Below are positions 27,490-36,338 of a DNA stretch of 64,000 nt, in pieces (within the stretch, counting starts at the first letter, position 1; each line of letters begins with the position of its first letter). The notes under the pieces were generated by a model, which had not been told where the DNA came from, did no database searches, and saw only the letters and a list, made by a program, of their open reading frames with translations. The position numbers were made by a program, and so were the translations under genes. Origin of the DNA: an uncultured Bacteroidales bacterium (GTDB taxonomy: Bacteria > Bacteroidota > Bacteroidia > Bacteroidales > Paludibacteraceae); contig CAIUTB010000143.1 in the NCBI GenBank assembly GCA_903901975.1, positions 54,844 through 118,843 of the forward strand, given 5' to 3'.

Positions 27490-29253
27490 CTATTTTATTT
27501 CAATATTGTAATCCATCCGCGCCTGAATTCCATTCATTTTTTCTACATTGCGAATTTGCTTCAAGATAGTATATTGGTCACCAAGTTGCTCTTTCATAAA
27601 ACGGACTTCCACTTCTTTTCCTAGATTTTTCATCAGCTTGGTAGTGAAATCTTCCTTTTCGGGATATTCAGTAATATTGTACGATTTTAGTTTAGCCTTA
27701 GCAACAGCTATTTTAATGGCTTCATTTAAACCCCCAATTTTATCAACAAGCCCAATTTTAATGGCATCTTCCCCGGTCCACACACGGCCTTCGGCTATTT
27801 TTTTAATTTGATCAACTGTCATTTTGCGTCCATCTGCACAGCGTTTCACAAATAATTCATAACCACGATTTACATAGTTTTGCATCAAATCACGTTCTTC
27901 GGGAGTAAACGGACGATTTACTGAAATAGCATCACTCATTTTATTCGTTTTCACACCATCATAAGTAATTCCAAGCTTTTCGTTCAAACCTTTGACATTT
28001 GGAATTACTCCAAAAATACCGATTGAACCTGTAATCGTATTAGGTTGAGCCACAATCAGATCTGCTAAACACGAAATATAATATCCACCGGAAGCAGCAT
28101 AATCGCCCATCGAAACAATGATTGGTTTTTTTGCTTTAAGTAAACTCAAGGCATGCCAGATCTGCTCTGAAGCAAAGGCACTTCCACCCGGAGAACTTAC
28201 GCGAAAAACAACTGCTTTAACCGAAGAATCTTTAGCTACACTATTGATAGTCTTAATCATATCTTTAGCTACAATTCCGTCTCCTTCTTCATCCGTAATT
28301 TCGCCAACTGCATAAATCACAGCCACTTTATTTTTATCAAACTTACTTGTATCAGACACTTTAGTCAACGTACCATGTTTTACAAAAGTCAAATTATCGG
28401 CTTTTTTCAAGCTCTTTACACATTTGCGAATCACGCTGTCCATTTGCTCCACGTACACCAGCGAATCAACCAAGCCATAATGTTTTGCCTTTTCGGTAGG
28501 CTGGAACATCAACATTTCATCGGCATACATATTCAGTTTTTCAAAGGGTATCTTACGAGAAGCAGAAACCTCCTTGAGAATAGTATTCCATATTGAATTC
28601 ATAAATACAGTAACTTGAAGACGATTTGCATCACTCATTTTAGTAGTAATCAGAGGCTCAACTGCTGATTTGAATGTTCCAACTTTTACAATCTGCATTT
28701 CAATCCCAAGTTTATCAAGCGTATTTTTCAGAAACATAGTCTGAGCCGAAAGTCCTTTCAATTCAAGCATTCCCTGCGGATTAAGCAGTACTTTATCGGC
28801 ACAAGAAACCAGATAATACATTCTCTGGGAATAATTATCAGCATAAGCCACCACAAATTTACCGGATTTTTTGAAGTCAATTAATGCATCTCGTATTTCA
28901 CGAATTGAAGCAACATTGGCTGACAGAGAACCACCTTTCAGATAAATTCCAACAATATTTTCATCTGATTTTGCTTTGGCAATGTTAGCTAAAACATCAT
29001 CGAGTCCGATTTTAGTTTCAGACGATTTACCCATAGCGCTGGCAAAAGCACCCGAAAATGGATCATCTTGTGAACGGTCGATTAAAGTACCTTCGAGACT
29101 AAGTTCGTAAACCGAATTTGGTTTCAAGGTCGGTGTCGAATCCTTTGCTCCGGCAATTGCACCTACTACTCCGAAAAAAATCAAAAAACCTATCAACCAG
29201 GCTATAATAACGCCTACGATAGTGGCCAGTGTGAATTTCAAGAACTGTTTCAT
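27490..29253 (-). CDS. sppA: Signal peptide peptidase SppA, long (67K) type
   Basis: SppA is an inner-membrane serine protease that degrades cleaved signal peptides. The 587-residue protein is the tandem-domain long form, with an N-terminal helix (about 8-35). The general-base lysine is in VGTFKSAVEP near residue 207, equivalent to Lys209 of E. coli. The nucleophile Ser lies in GDYAASGGYYIS near residue 390, followed by NTITGSIGIFG. Both catalytic residues are present. It ends at a strong terminator. The 179-base gap to thiL upstream is AT-rich. Confidence 0.94.
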   Translation of the reverse strand: MKQFLKFTLATIVGVIIAWLIGFLIFFGVVGAIAGAKDSTPTLKPNSVYELSLEGTLIDRSQDDPFSGAFASAMGKSSETKIGLDDVLANIAKAKSDENIVGIYLKGGSLSANVASIREIRDALIDFKKSGKFVVAYADNYSQRMYYLVSCADKVLLNPQGMLELKGLSAQTMFLKNTLDKLGIEMQIVKVGTFKSAVEPLITTKMSDANRLQVTVFMNSIWNTILKEVSASRKIPFEKLNMYADEMLMFQPTEKAKHYGLVDSLVYVEQMDSVIRKCVKSLKKADNLTFVKHGTLTKVSDTSKFDKNKVAVIYAVGEITDEEGDGIVAKDMIKTINSVAKDSSVKAVVFRVSSPGGSAFASEQIWHALSLLKAKKPIIVSMGDYAASGGYYISCLADLIVAQPNTITGSIGIFGVIPNVKGLNEKLGITYDGVKTNKMSDAISVNRPFTPEERDLMQNYVNRGYELFVKRCADGRKMTVDQIKKIAEGRVWTGEDAIKIGLVDKIGGLNEAIKIAVAKAKLKSYNITEYPEKEDFTTKLMKNLGKEVEVRFMKEQLGDQYTILKQIRNVEKMNGIQARMDYNIEIK

Positions 29254-29432
29254 AGCTTATATTTTTAAAAGATTACAAATTTTAATGCTTTTAGATGCAA
29301 AGAAAAACATATTTTTTTAGATAACAAAACTTATTAGCGGTTGATTGAGAACATTCTCAAAATATTTTTTTTTGAATAAAATAATCGAAATTATTTATTG
29401 TTTTCTATTTTTTCACCTACAAATTAGATTTA

Positions 29433-30458
29433 TTATCCAAGAGAATTCCATCCCTGAGCCTGTAACTCAATTTCCTCACCTTCACGACCAACGAGTTGCA
29501 GTCCAAGTTCAGGTTTAGTCATGTGTCCAACAATGGCAATACCTTCTGTTGTTGCAATTTTATCATAATCTTCAAGGGAAACAGTAAACAATAATTCGTA
29601 ATCTTCGCCACCATTTAAGGCTGCCATTACAATACTCATATTCAATTCTTCGGCCATAACTACCGCCTGATAATTAATCGGAATTTTGTCTTCATAAACC
29701 CGGCATCCGGTATTACTTTGTGTGCAAATATGCATAAGTTCCGACGATAAACCATCCGAAATATCCATCATAGAAGTTGGAACAATTCCTTTCTGGTTCA
29801 GAAGTTCTATAATATCTTTACGGGCTTCGGGTTTCAATTGTTTTTGCAGGATGTAATCTCTTCCTTCAAAATCGGGTTGTGCTTCATCATTCGCACCAAA
29901 TACAATTTTTTCACGTTCTAATAATTGCAAACCCATATAAGCTGAACCTAAATCACCGGTTACACAAATCAGATCGGTTTGTTTGGCACCGTTTCGGTAC
30001 ACGATTTTGCCTTCTTCGCCTTCTCCTATACAGGTAATACTAATAGCTAGCCCAGTGAGCGAAGCCGATGTATCACCACCAATCAAATCAACACCGTATT
30101 TTTCACAAGCCAGTTTAATTCCGTCATAAAACTGATCCAGATCTTCCACCGAAAAACGTTTGGAAACACCAATAGAAACCGTAATTTGTTTTGGGGTGCC
30201 ATTCATGGCATAGATATCCGAAAAATTCACTACAGCGGCTTTGTATCCAAGGTGCATAAGCGGAACATATACCAAATCGAAATGAATACCTTCGAGCAGT
30301 AAATCGGTGGTAACCAGTACTTTTTTGTTCTCATAATTAAGTACCGCAGCATCGTCACCAACCCCCTTGAGAGTAGAAGAATTTTCAATCTTGAATTTTT
30401 CGGTCAAATGGTTGATGAGTCCAAATTCGCCGTAAGCAGATATTTCAGTTCGTTGCAT
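29433..30458 (-). CDS. thiL: Thiamine-monophosphate kinase
   Basis: ThiL phosphorylates thiamine monophosphate to the diphosphate cofactor. That cofactor is needed by KorB in this same window. The 341-residue protein belongs to the PurM-fold kinases. It shows GDDAAVL near residue 37, VTTDLLLEGIHFD, GGDTSAS and MDISDGLSSELMHI. Length is normal. No TPP riboswitch is visible upstream. The terminator of rpiB lies between the two genes, so thiL probably has its own promoter. Confidence 0.94.
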   Translation of the reverse strand: MQRTEISAYGEFGLINHLTEKFKIENSSTLKGVGDDAAVLNYENKKVLVTTDLLLEGIHFDLVYVPLMHLGYKAAVVNFSDIYAMNGTPKQITVSIGVSKRFSVEDLDQFYDGIKLACEKYGVDLIGGDTSASLTGLAISITCIGEGEEGKIVYRNGAKQTDLICVTGDLGSAYMGLQLLEREKIVFGANDEAQPDFEGRDYILQKQLKPEARKDIIELLNQKGIVPTSMMDISDGLSSELMHICTQSNTGCRVYEDKIPINYQAVVMAEELNMSIVMAALNGGEDYELLFTVSLEDYDKIATTEGIAIVGHMTKPELGLQLVGREGEEIELQAQGWNSLG

Positions 30459-30469
30459 TTTGTTTCAAT

Positions 30470-30512
30470 AAAACTGACTTTTCCAACAATCAATTGAAGC
30501 CGGAAAAGTCAG
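30470..30512 (-). terminator. Terminator of rpiB
   Basis: An 11-bp perfect stem (30474-30484 with 30502-30512) has a 17-nt loop and is followed on the minus strand by TTTT. Confidence 0.7.
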
Positions 30513-30530
30513 AGAGTATATGATTATTAA

Positions 30531-30986
30531 TCAGTGAGTTTTGTCTATTTTTTCAACCCTGCGTTGATGCCTGCCACCTTCAAATTCGGACATAAAGAAA
30601 ACTTCAATTATATCGAGCGCTTCTGATTCAGTTATAAATCTTGCGGGTAATGAAAGTATATTAGCATCATTGTGTTGACGTGCTAATGCAGCTATTTCGG
30701 GCTTCCAGCAAAGTGCAGCACGTATTCCAAAATGCTTGTTAAGCGTCATGCTAATACCGTTGCCACTACCGCAAATGGAAATACCAAAATCGAATTCGCC
30801 CTTTTTAATTGCTGAAGCCATTGGATGTGCAAAATCGGCATAATCCGAACTTTCGGAAGAATAAGCACCGAAGTCTTTTATTTCTTCAGCTCCCTCGCCT
30901 TCGAGAAATTCAACAACTTTGTTTTTCAGTTCATAACCGGCATGATCGTTGCAAATTGCAATGCGTAATTTATGATATGGATTCAT
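30531..30986 (-). CDS. rpiB: Ribose 5-phosphate isomerase B
   Basis: RpiB interconverts ribose 5-phosphate and ribulose 5-phosphate in the pentose phosphate pathway. The 151-residue protein shows NDHAGYELK at 13-21 and the catalytic Cys in SICGSGNGIS near residue 73. It continues with NKHFGIRAALCW and HNDANILSLPARF, all typical of RpiB/LacAB. Length is normal. A -7 box TACTTTTG lies on the reverse strand at 31008-31015. Confidence 0.95.
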   Translation of the reverse strand: MNPYHKLRIAICNDHAGYELKNKVVEFLEGEGAEEIKDFGAYSSESSDYADFAHPMASAIKKGEFDFGISICGSGNGISMTLNKHFGIRAALCWKPEIAALARQHNDANILSLPARFITESEALDIIEVFFMSEFEGGRHQRRVEKIDKTH

Positions 30987-31121
30987 GTTTCTGAAATTTT
31001 ATTGATACAAAAGTAGAAAAAAAAATCAAAAAAATCATTTATTCGTGAAAACACTCGCATTTCGGATGGTTATAAGTTCTATAAATAAGTGATAAGAATT
31101 AATATATCAGCTTTCAAAAAA

Positions 31122-31646
31122 TTATTTTGGAATCCACTTAATAGTGATATTGGAGAAATTGGATTGTGCGGAAGGAGATTGTGTATTTGTTATGGTGTCC
31201 TTAGGAAAAGTAAAACTTGCAAACTTGCCTGTTCCATCGTTTTCAGTGAACTCCATACAAACTTTATAGGTACCATTATTAACCAGATTACCAGACACAT
31301 CAGTTCCGCTCCAACTACATGTTACAACCCCATGACTATACAAAGTAGCTCCAGTAGTCGCATCTATTGTGTTTCCATTAGAAGTTGAATTGTACCAATT
31401 TGTAAGATATTGCCGGCGAGCCTGAGCATTAACCAGTAAAGTTTTGATAAAAGCACCTGAGTTATTTTCAACCCAAATAGCCAAAACATGTCGTGGTGAA
31501 AAATTTCCGTTATACGTACTGGTAGTGGTGGTAACGGTCATTATTCCGGCCGATTTTCTGGAAGTATCTACTGGATCGTTAATACTTGTACAAGCTGTAA
31601 AACCAATCAGTAACATGAAGATTAATAATTTTCTTGTCGTTTTCAT
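31122..31646 (-). CDS. DUF2271-family lipoprotein
   Basis: The 174-residue protein has a lipoprotein signal peptide (KLLIFMLLIGFTAC, with the lipid-modified Cys near residue 19). A DUF2271-type domain follows, seen as HVLAIWVENNSGAFIKTLLV, RRQYLTNWYNSTSNG, DATTGATLYSHGVVTCSW and NGTYKVCMEFTENDG. The fold resembles FlgD-like Ig domains. Function is unknown, but relatives occur near flavin-transfer or iron-linked redox genes. ATG 31646 is chosen over the frame's first ATG at 31712 because it begins the signal peptide. No partner gene is adjacent. Confidence 0.75.
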   Translation of the reverse strand: MKTTRKLLIFMLLIGFTACTSINDPVDTSRKSAGIMTVTTTTSTYNGNFSPRHVLAIWVENNSGAFIKTLLVNAQARRQYLTNWYNSTSNGNTIDATTGATLYSHGVVTCSWSGTDVSGNLVNNGTYKVCMEFTENDGTGKFASFTFPKDTITNTQSPSAQSNFSNITIKWIPK

Positions 31647-31845
31647 TAATTGTTGTTTGTTGTTTTTGATTTTTATAACGTTGATTTGAACTAAAAGTTG
31701 TAAGAAGCACATTATTATCTAAAGGGTTTAACGTCTTTTACTTTTGTTTTTCAAAAGCAAAGAATCGGTTACATCGGTAGTTTGTTTTGTATTGGGAACT
31801 TAATCAAAAAATTATTGTAATTTAACTAATAAAATTTAATACTTA

Positions 31846-31878
31846 TTTGTAATTATGCCAAATTTATTCATATTTTTG
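31846..31878 (+). promoter_or_regulatory. Promoter of the DUF4492-cydAB operon
   Basis: TTTG at 31846-31849 and TATTTTTG at 31871-31878 are 21 bases apart, with the first start codon 39 bases after the -7 box. Confidence 0.65.
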
Positions 31879-31917
31879 CGTTTGTAATACTTGTTGAATA
31901 ACTTTCAACCAAAATAG

Positions 31918-32142
31918 ATGAATTCTCCTCCCTTTCTTCAAAAACTTATCTCGTTTTATTCTGATGGTTTCCAGAATATGACTGTAGGTAAAACTCTGTG
32001 GACTATAATATTGATAAAACTTTTTATCATGTTTATTGTACTAAAAATCTTTTTCTTTCCCAACTACCTGAAAACAAATTTCAAAGACGATACTTCCAGA
32101 GCAAATCACGTTCGTCAGGAATTAATCAATAAAACAAATTAA
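31918..32142 (+). CDS. DUF4492 small membrane protein upstream of cydA
   Basis: The 74-residue protein has an N-terminal amphipathic part (LQKLISFYSDGFQNMTVGKTLW) and one membrane helix (about 27-47, rich in Ile, Phe and Leu). A charged tail follows. DUF4492 proteins are found just before cydA in many Bacteroidota. A role as an accessory or assembly subunit of cytochrome bd is inferred from position only. It is 35 bases upstream of cydA. Confidence 0.85.
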   Translation: MNSPPFLQKLISFYSDGFQNMTVGKTLWTIILIKLFIMFIVLKIFFFPNYLKTNFKDDTSRANHVRQELINKTN

Positions 32143-32177
32143 TTTTTTACACTTTAATAACTAATCTCAAGAAAATT

Positions 32178-33725
32178 ATGAATCTATTGGATGCATCTTT
32201 ATTGGCTTGGTCGAGGGCACAGTTTGCTATGACTGCCATGTATCACTGGCTTTTTGTGCCTCTTACGCTAGGTTTGGGGCTTATTATGTGTATTATGGAA
32301 TCGTTGTACGTGAAAACGGGCAACGAAGCGTGGAAAAAAGCGACACAGTTCTGGATGACGCTTTTCGGAGTTAATTTTGCTATTGGTGTTGCAACAGGGA
32401 TTATCCTGGAATTTGAATTTGGTACTAATTGGTCGAACTACAGTTGGTTTGTCGGCGACATTTTTGGTGCTCCGCTTGCCATTGAAGCCATTCTTGCTTT
32501 CTTTATGGAAGCAACCTTTATTTCAGTTATGTTTTTTGGTTGGAAAAAAGTAAGTAAAGGTTTTCACCTTACTTCTACCTGGTTGACCGTTTTGGGAGCA
32601 ACTATTTCGGCTTTGTGGATTCTGGTTGCCAATGCGTGGATGCAATTCCCGGTGGGTATGGATTTTAACCCTGACACGGTGCGAAACGAAATGATTGATT
32701 TCTGGAGCATCTTGTTGTCTCCGGTTGCAATAAATAAGTTCTTCCATACGGTGATTTCAAGTTGGGTATTGGGGAGTTTATTTGTTATAGGAGTAAGTGC
32801 ATGGTATATCTTAAAGAAACGTGAGGTTGATTTTGCCTTGAAAAGTATGAAAGTCGGTGCTATAGTCGGTTTGGTTGCGACTTTACTTACTGCTTACACC
32901 GGTGATGGATCGGCATATAATGTTTCTCAACGTCAGCCTATGAAGCTGGCCGCAATGGAAGGGCTTTATAATGGCAAAACCAATATGGGACTAGTTGTAT
33001 TTGGCATTTTAAATTCTGAAAAGAAGTCGTATAAAGATTCGATTAATCCGTATATCTTTAAGATTGAAATACCTTCGATGTTGTCGTTATTGGCCAACAG
33101 AGATATTAATTCATTTGTTCCGGGGATAAAAGATATATTAAATGGAGGTTATAAAACGCTGGATGGCACAGTCACTATGTCGTTCGACGAAAAACATACA
33201 CGTGGAAAAGCTGCCATACAGTCGCTGGCCGATTACCAAAAAGCCGTAGCAGCTAAAGATACAACTGCCGCAAAAAATCAAAAAGCGTCTTTAAAACAAA
33301 ACTATGCTCAGTTTGGTTACGGTTATATTGATAAGGCCGAAAAAATGATCCCTAACCTGCCAACAGTATTTTATTCTTTCCATATTATGGTAATGTTGGG
33401 ATTCTATTTTATTCTATTATTTGGATTAGTGCTTTATTTCAGTTCTAAAAAACTGATTGAAAAAGCGAATTGGTTGTTGTGGATAAGTTTGTTAAGTATT
33501 CCACTCGGATATGTTGCCAGTCAGTTAGGTTGGGTGGTGGCCGAAGTTGGTCGTCAACCATGGGCTATTCAGGATGTTTTGCCTTTGAATGCAGCCATTT
33601 CGAACATTTCATCTTATTCGGTTATTATAACCTTCTTCCTTTTCCTTACGTTGTTTAGTGCTTTATTAATTGCTGAAATACGCATTATGTTGAAACAAAT
33701 TAAAAAAGGACCATCTGAGTCCTAA
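32178..33725 (+). CDS. cydA: Cytochrome bd ubiquinol/menaquinol oxidase subunit I
   Basis: CydA carries hemes b558, b595 and d and reduces oxygen at high affinity. The 515-residue protein shows SRAQFAMTAMYHWLFVPLTLG with heme ligand His23. It also has the second conserved His in NKFFHTVISSW and the Q-loop start TAYTGDGSAYNVSQRQP. GRQPW is in WVVAEVGRQPWAI. The Q-loop region (about residues 240-385) is long and carries a lysine/alanine-rich stretch. The oxidase lets an otherwise anaerobic metabolism tolerate and use traces of oxygen. Confidence 0.95.
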   Translation: MNLLDASLLAWSRAQFAMTAMYHWLFVPLTLGLGLIMCIMESLYVKTGNEAWKKATQFWMTLFGVNFAIGVATGIILEFEFGTNWSNYSWFVGDIFGAPLAIEAILAFFMEATFISVMFFGWKKVSKGFHLTSTWLTVLGATISALWILVANAWMQFPVGMDFNPDTVRNEMIDFWSILLSPVAINKFFHTVISSWVLGSLFVIGVSAWYILKKREVDFALKSMKVGAIVGLVATLLTAYTGDGSAYNVSQRQPMKLAAMEGLYNGKTNMGLVVFGILNSEKKSYKDSINPYIFKIEIPSMLSLLANRDINSFVPGIKDILNGGYKTLDGTVTMSFDEKHTRGKAAIQSLADYQKAVAAKDTTAAKNQKASLKQNYAQFGYGYIDKAEKMIPNLPTVFYSFHIMVMLGFYFILLFGLVLYFSSKKLIEKANWLLWISLLSIPLGYVASQLGWVVAEVGRQPWAIQDVLPLNAAISNISSYSVIITFFLFLTLFSALLIAEIRIMLKQIKKGPSES

Positions 33726-33843
33726 AGTTTATAAAGTGACAAGTTTATAAAGAAAAACGTATTTTATATACTACAACTGACTTTATAAACTTTCAAACTT
33801 TACGAACTTTCAAACTTTACAAACATTATAAACTTTCAAACTT
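33724..33843. repeat. Short-unit repeat tract between cydA and cydB
   Basis: AACTTTCAAACTTTAC occurs at 33788-33803 and again at 33805-33820, with a partial third copy at 33831-33843. A 14-bp perfect inverted repeat (33724-33737 with 33780-33793) surrounds a 42-nt loop and begins at the cydA stop codon. The tract fills nearly the whole 126-base spacer of the operon. Confidence 0.85.
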
Positions 33844-33851
33844 AATATATT

Positions 33852-35000
33852 ATGATAACATACTCATTTTTACAGCATTATTGGTGGTTTTTGATATCAC
33901 TACTTGGTGGAATTCTTGCTTTTCTACTTTTTATTCAGGGTGGACAAACCCTGTTGTTCTCCCTTTCTAAAACCGAAGACGAAAAAAGGCTGTTAGTCAA
34001 TGCCCTTGGTCGTAAATGGGAATTTACGTTTACGACGCTGGTTACGTTTGGTGGAGCTTTCTTCGCTTCTTTCCCTTTATTCTATTCCACCAGCTTCGGT
34101 GGGGCATACTGGGTTTGGATGGCTATATTATTTTGCTTTATCATTCAGGCTGTATCGTACGAATTTCAGACTAAGCCTGGCAATACTTATGGTGCAAAAA
34201 CTTATCGTTCGTTCCTGTTTGTGAATGGATTGTTGGGAACATTCCTTATTGGGGTGGCCATTGCTACATTCTTTACCGGTTCCGATTTTATTGTAAACAA
34301 AGGCAATATTACCAGCCAACTTGCACCCGTAATCAGCTCCTGGGGAAATGAATGGCACGGATTGGATGCATTATTCACCGTACGAAATCTGACACTCGGA
34401 ATTGCCGTGTTCTTCCTTTCGCGTTCTTTGGCAGTGTTGTTTTTCGTCAACCGCTTAAATCATACGGTTCTTGAAGCACGTTCACGCAAATACTTATGGT
34501 ATAATGCCATTCCGTTTGTGGTATTCTTCCTTGTGTTCGTAATCTGGACATTATTCTCCGACGGTTTTGCAGTAAATCCTGTTACCGGAGTAGTTTCAAT
34601 GGAAAAATATAAATACTTCACTAACTTTATCGAAATGCCGATTGTACTGGTATTATTCCTGTTGGGCGTTGTGGCTGTTTTGGCAGGTGTTATCGGAACA
34701 TGGATATCTCCAAAATTCAAAATTGGTATCTGGTTTGCCGGGGTAGGAACAATTGTAACTGTTTGCAGCCTTTTGATGACTGCCGGATATAATAATACAG
34801 CATATTATCCTGCTACCCCCAATTTACAAAGTTCTCTGACCATCTTCAATTCGTCCTCTAGTTTCTTCACATTGAATGCCATGTCAATAGTATCACTGTT
34901 TATTCCGGTGGTATTGGTATACATTTTTATTGCATGGCGCTCCATGGAAAAGAATCGGATTGATATTGACGATGTGAATAATGATGAACATGCATATTGA
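33852..35000 (+). CDS. cydB: Cytochrome bd oxidase subunit II
   Basis: CydB is the second integral subunit of the bd oxidase. The 382-residue protein has eight or nine hydrophobic helices and the family segments LLGGILAFLLFIQGGQTLL near the N-terminus, then VNALGRKWEFTFTTLVTFGGAFFA. It follows cydA by 126 bases, filled by repeats. The same terminator ends both genes. No cydX-type small subunit is seen after it. Confidence 0.94.
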   Translation: MITYSFLQHYWWFLISLLGGILAFLLFIQGGQTLLFSLSKTEDEKRLLVNALGRKWEFTFTTLVTFGGAFFASFPLFYSTSFGGAYWVWMAILFCFIIQAVSYEFQTKPGNTYGAKTYRSFLFVNGLLGTFLIGVAIATFFTGSDFIVNKGNITSQLAPVISSWGNEWHGLDALFTVRNLTLGIAVFFLSRSLAVLFFVNRLNHTVLEARSRKYLWYNAIPFVVFFLVFVIWTLFSDGFAVNPVTGVVSMEKYKYFTNFIEMPIVLVLFLLGVVAVLAGVIGTWISPKFKIGIWFAGVGTIVTVCSLLMTAGYNNTAYYPATPNLQSSLTIFNSSSSFFTLNAMSIVSLFIPVVLVYIFIAWRSMEKNRIDIDDVNNDEHAY

Positions 35001-35017
35001 AATTTCTATTTAATCAA

Positions 35018-35052
35018 AAACAGGCTTTCCTACAGAGGAAAGCCTGTTTCCA
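35018..35052 (+). terminator. Rho-independent terminator of cydAB
   Basis: A 14-bp perfect stem (35018-35031 with 35036-35049) with a 4-nt loop. Confidence 0.85.
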
Positions 35053-35109
35053 TTTTATAAAGTTTACAAGAATCCATAAATGGATTACTCATTTTAATAA
35101 ACTAGTGGT

Positions 35110-35131
35110 CAACTTTTTTCAGAAGAAGTTG
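35110..35131. repeat. Hairpin in the fba leader
   Basis: A 9-bp stem with one G-T pair (35110-35118 with 35123-35131) and a 4-nt loop lies 36 bases before the fba start codon. It could be an operator or mRNA stabiliser. Confidence 0.4.
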
Positions 35132-35166
35132 TTATATATATCTAAGAACAATTTAAAATAATAATT

Positions 35167-36246
35167 ATGGGTAAAATTTCTGATGTAGTAAAACCGGGTG
35201 TTGTAACCGGAAGTGATCTACAATTTATTTTTAAGGTTGCAAAAGAATCTGGATTTGCAATTCCTGCAGTAAATGTGGTGGGTTCATCTACTGTAAATGC
35301 TGTGATTGAATCTGCGAAAGTGGCTAACGCACCTGTTATGATTCAGTTTTCGAATGGTGGTGCTGCTTTCAACGCAGGTAAGGGTTTAAAATTGGAAGGT
35401 CATCAGGCCGCTATTTTAGGTGCAATCGCCGGTGCAAAACACATTCACACTCTGGCCGAAGCCTACGGTGTACATGTAATTCTTCATACTGACCACGCAG
35501 CTAAAAAACTATTGCCTTGGATTGATGGATTGCTTGATGCAAGTGAAAAAAACTTTGCTGAAACGGGTAAACCGCTTTTCAGTTCCCACATGCTTGATTT
35601 ATCAGAGGAGCCATTGGAAGAAAACATTGAAATTAGTAAGCGCTATCTGGAACGCATGAGTAAAATGGGTATGACTCTTGAAATCGAACTTGGCATAACA
35701 GGTGGTGAAGAAGATGGCGTTGATAACAGCGGTGTTGATAATAGCTTGCTATACACCCAACCCGAAGATGTTTATTATGCCTATACAGAATTAAGTAAAG
35801 TTTCTCCAAATTTTACCATTGCAGCTTCGTTTGGGAATGTACACGGTGTTTATAAACCGGGTAATGTAAAACTAATGCCAATTATTCTCAAAAACTCACA
35901 AGATTATATTAAAGCAAAAGATGGGTTGGAAACTTCTCATCCTGTTAACTTTGTATTTCACGGTGGTTCAGGATCTTCTCACGAAGAAATCCGTGAAGCA
36001 ATCGGTTATGGTGTGGTAAAAATGAACATTGATACTGATACTCAATGGGCATATTGGGATGGAGTTCGTGGATTTGAAGCAAAGAATCATGACTATTTAC
36101 AAGGTCAGATTGGAAATCCGGAAGGTGCTGAGAAACCAAATAAAAAGTTTTATGACCCGCGTGTTTGGTTACGCAAGGGTGAAGAATCACTAATTGCACG
36201 TCTACAGGTTGCATTTGGCGATTTAAATTCAATCAACAGCATTTAA
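35167..36246 (+). CDS. fbaA: Fructose-bisphosphate aldolase, class II
   Basis: This zinc enzyme splits fructose 1,6-bisphosphate in glycolysis and runs in reverse in gluconeogenesis. The 359-residue length matches the E. coli FbaA type (class IIA). Zinc and catalytic residues are seen in VILHTDHAAKKLLPW, in LEIELGITGGEEDGVDN, in SFGNVHGVY and in FVFHGGSGSSHEEI. The NMDTDTQWA-type motif appears as MNIDTDTQWAYWDG. A hairpin precedes it and a strong terminator follows. Confidence 0.96.
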   Translation: MGKISDVVKPGVVTGSDLQFIFKVAKESGFAIPAVNVVGSSTVNAVIESAKVANAPVMIQFSNGGAAFNAGKGLKLEGHQAAILGAIAGAKHIHTLAEAYGVHVILHTDHAAKKLLPWIDGLLDASEKNFAETGKPLFSSHMLDLSEEPLEENIEISKRYLERMSKMGMTLEIELGITGGEEDGVDNSGVDNSLLYTQPEDVYYAYTELSKVSPNFTIAASFGNVHGVYKPGNVKLMPIILKNSQDYIKAKDGLETSHPVNFVFHGGSGSSHEEIREAIGYGVVKMNIDTDTQWAYWDGVRGFEAKNHDYLQGQIGNPEGAEKPNKKFYDPRVWLRKGEESLIARLQVAFGDLNSINSI

Positions 36247-36283
36247 TATCTTTTAGATTTATAAATACTATTTGAATTTTCAT

Positions 36284-36318
36284 AAAAAAGGCTGGCAATA
36301 TAATTGTCAGCCTTTTTT
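36284..36318. terminator. Bidirectional terminator between fba and the 36339 surface-protein gene
   Basis: A 16-bp stem with one G-T pair (36284-36299 with 36303-36318) and a 3-nt loop is flanked by A6 and T6. Confidence 0.92.
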
Positions 36319-36338
36319 ATGAAACAATTTGTAGTGAA

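Noticed and set aside
30459..30530. TPP riboswitch before thiL
   Set aside because: The gap contains only the rpiB terminator hairpin; no TPP-box sequence is present.
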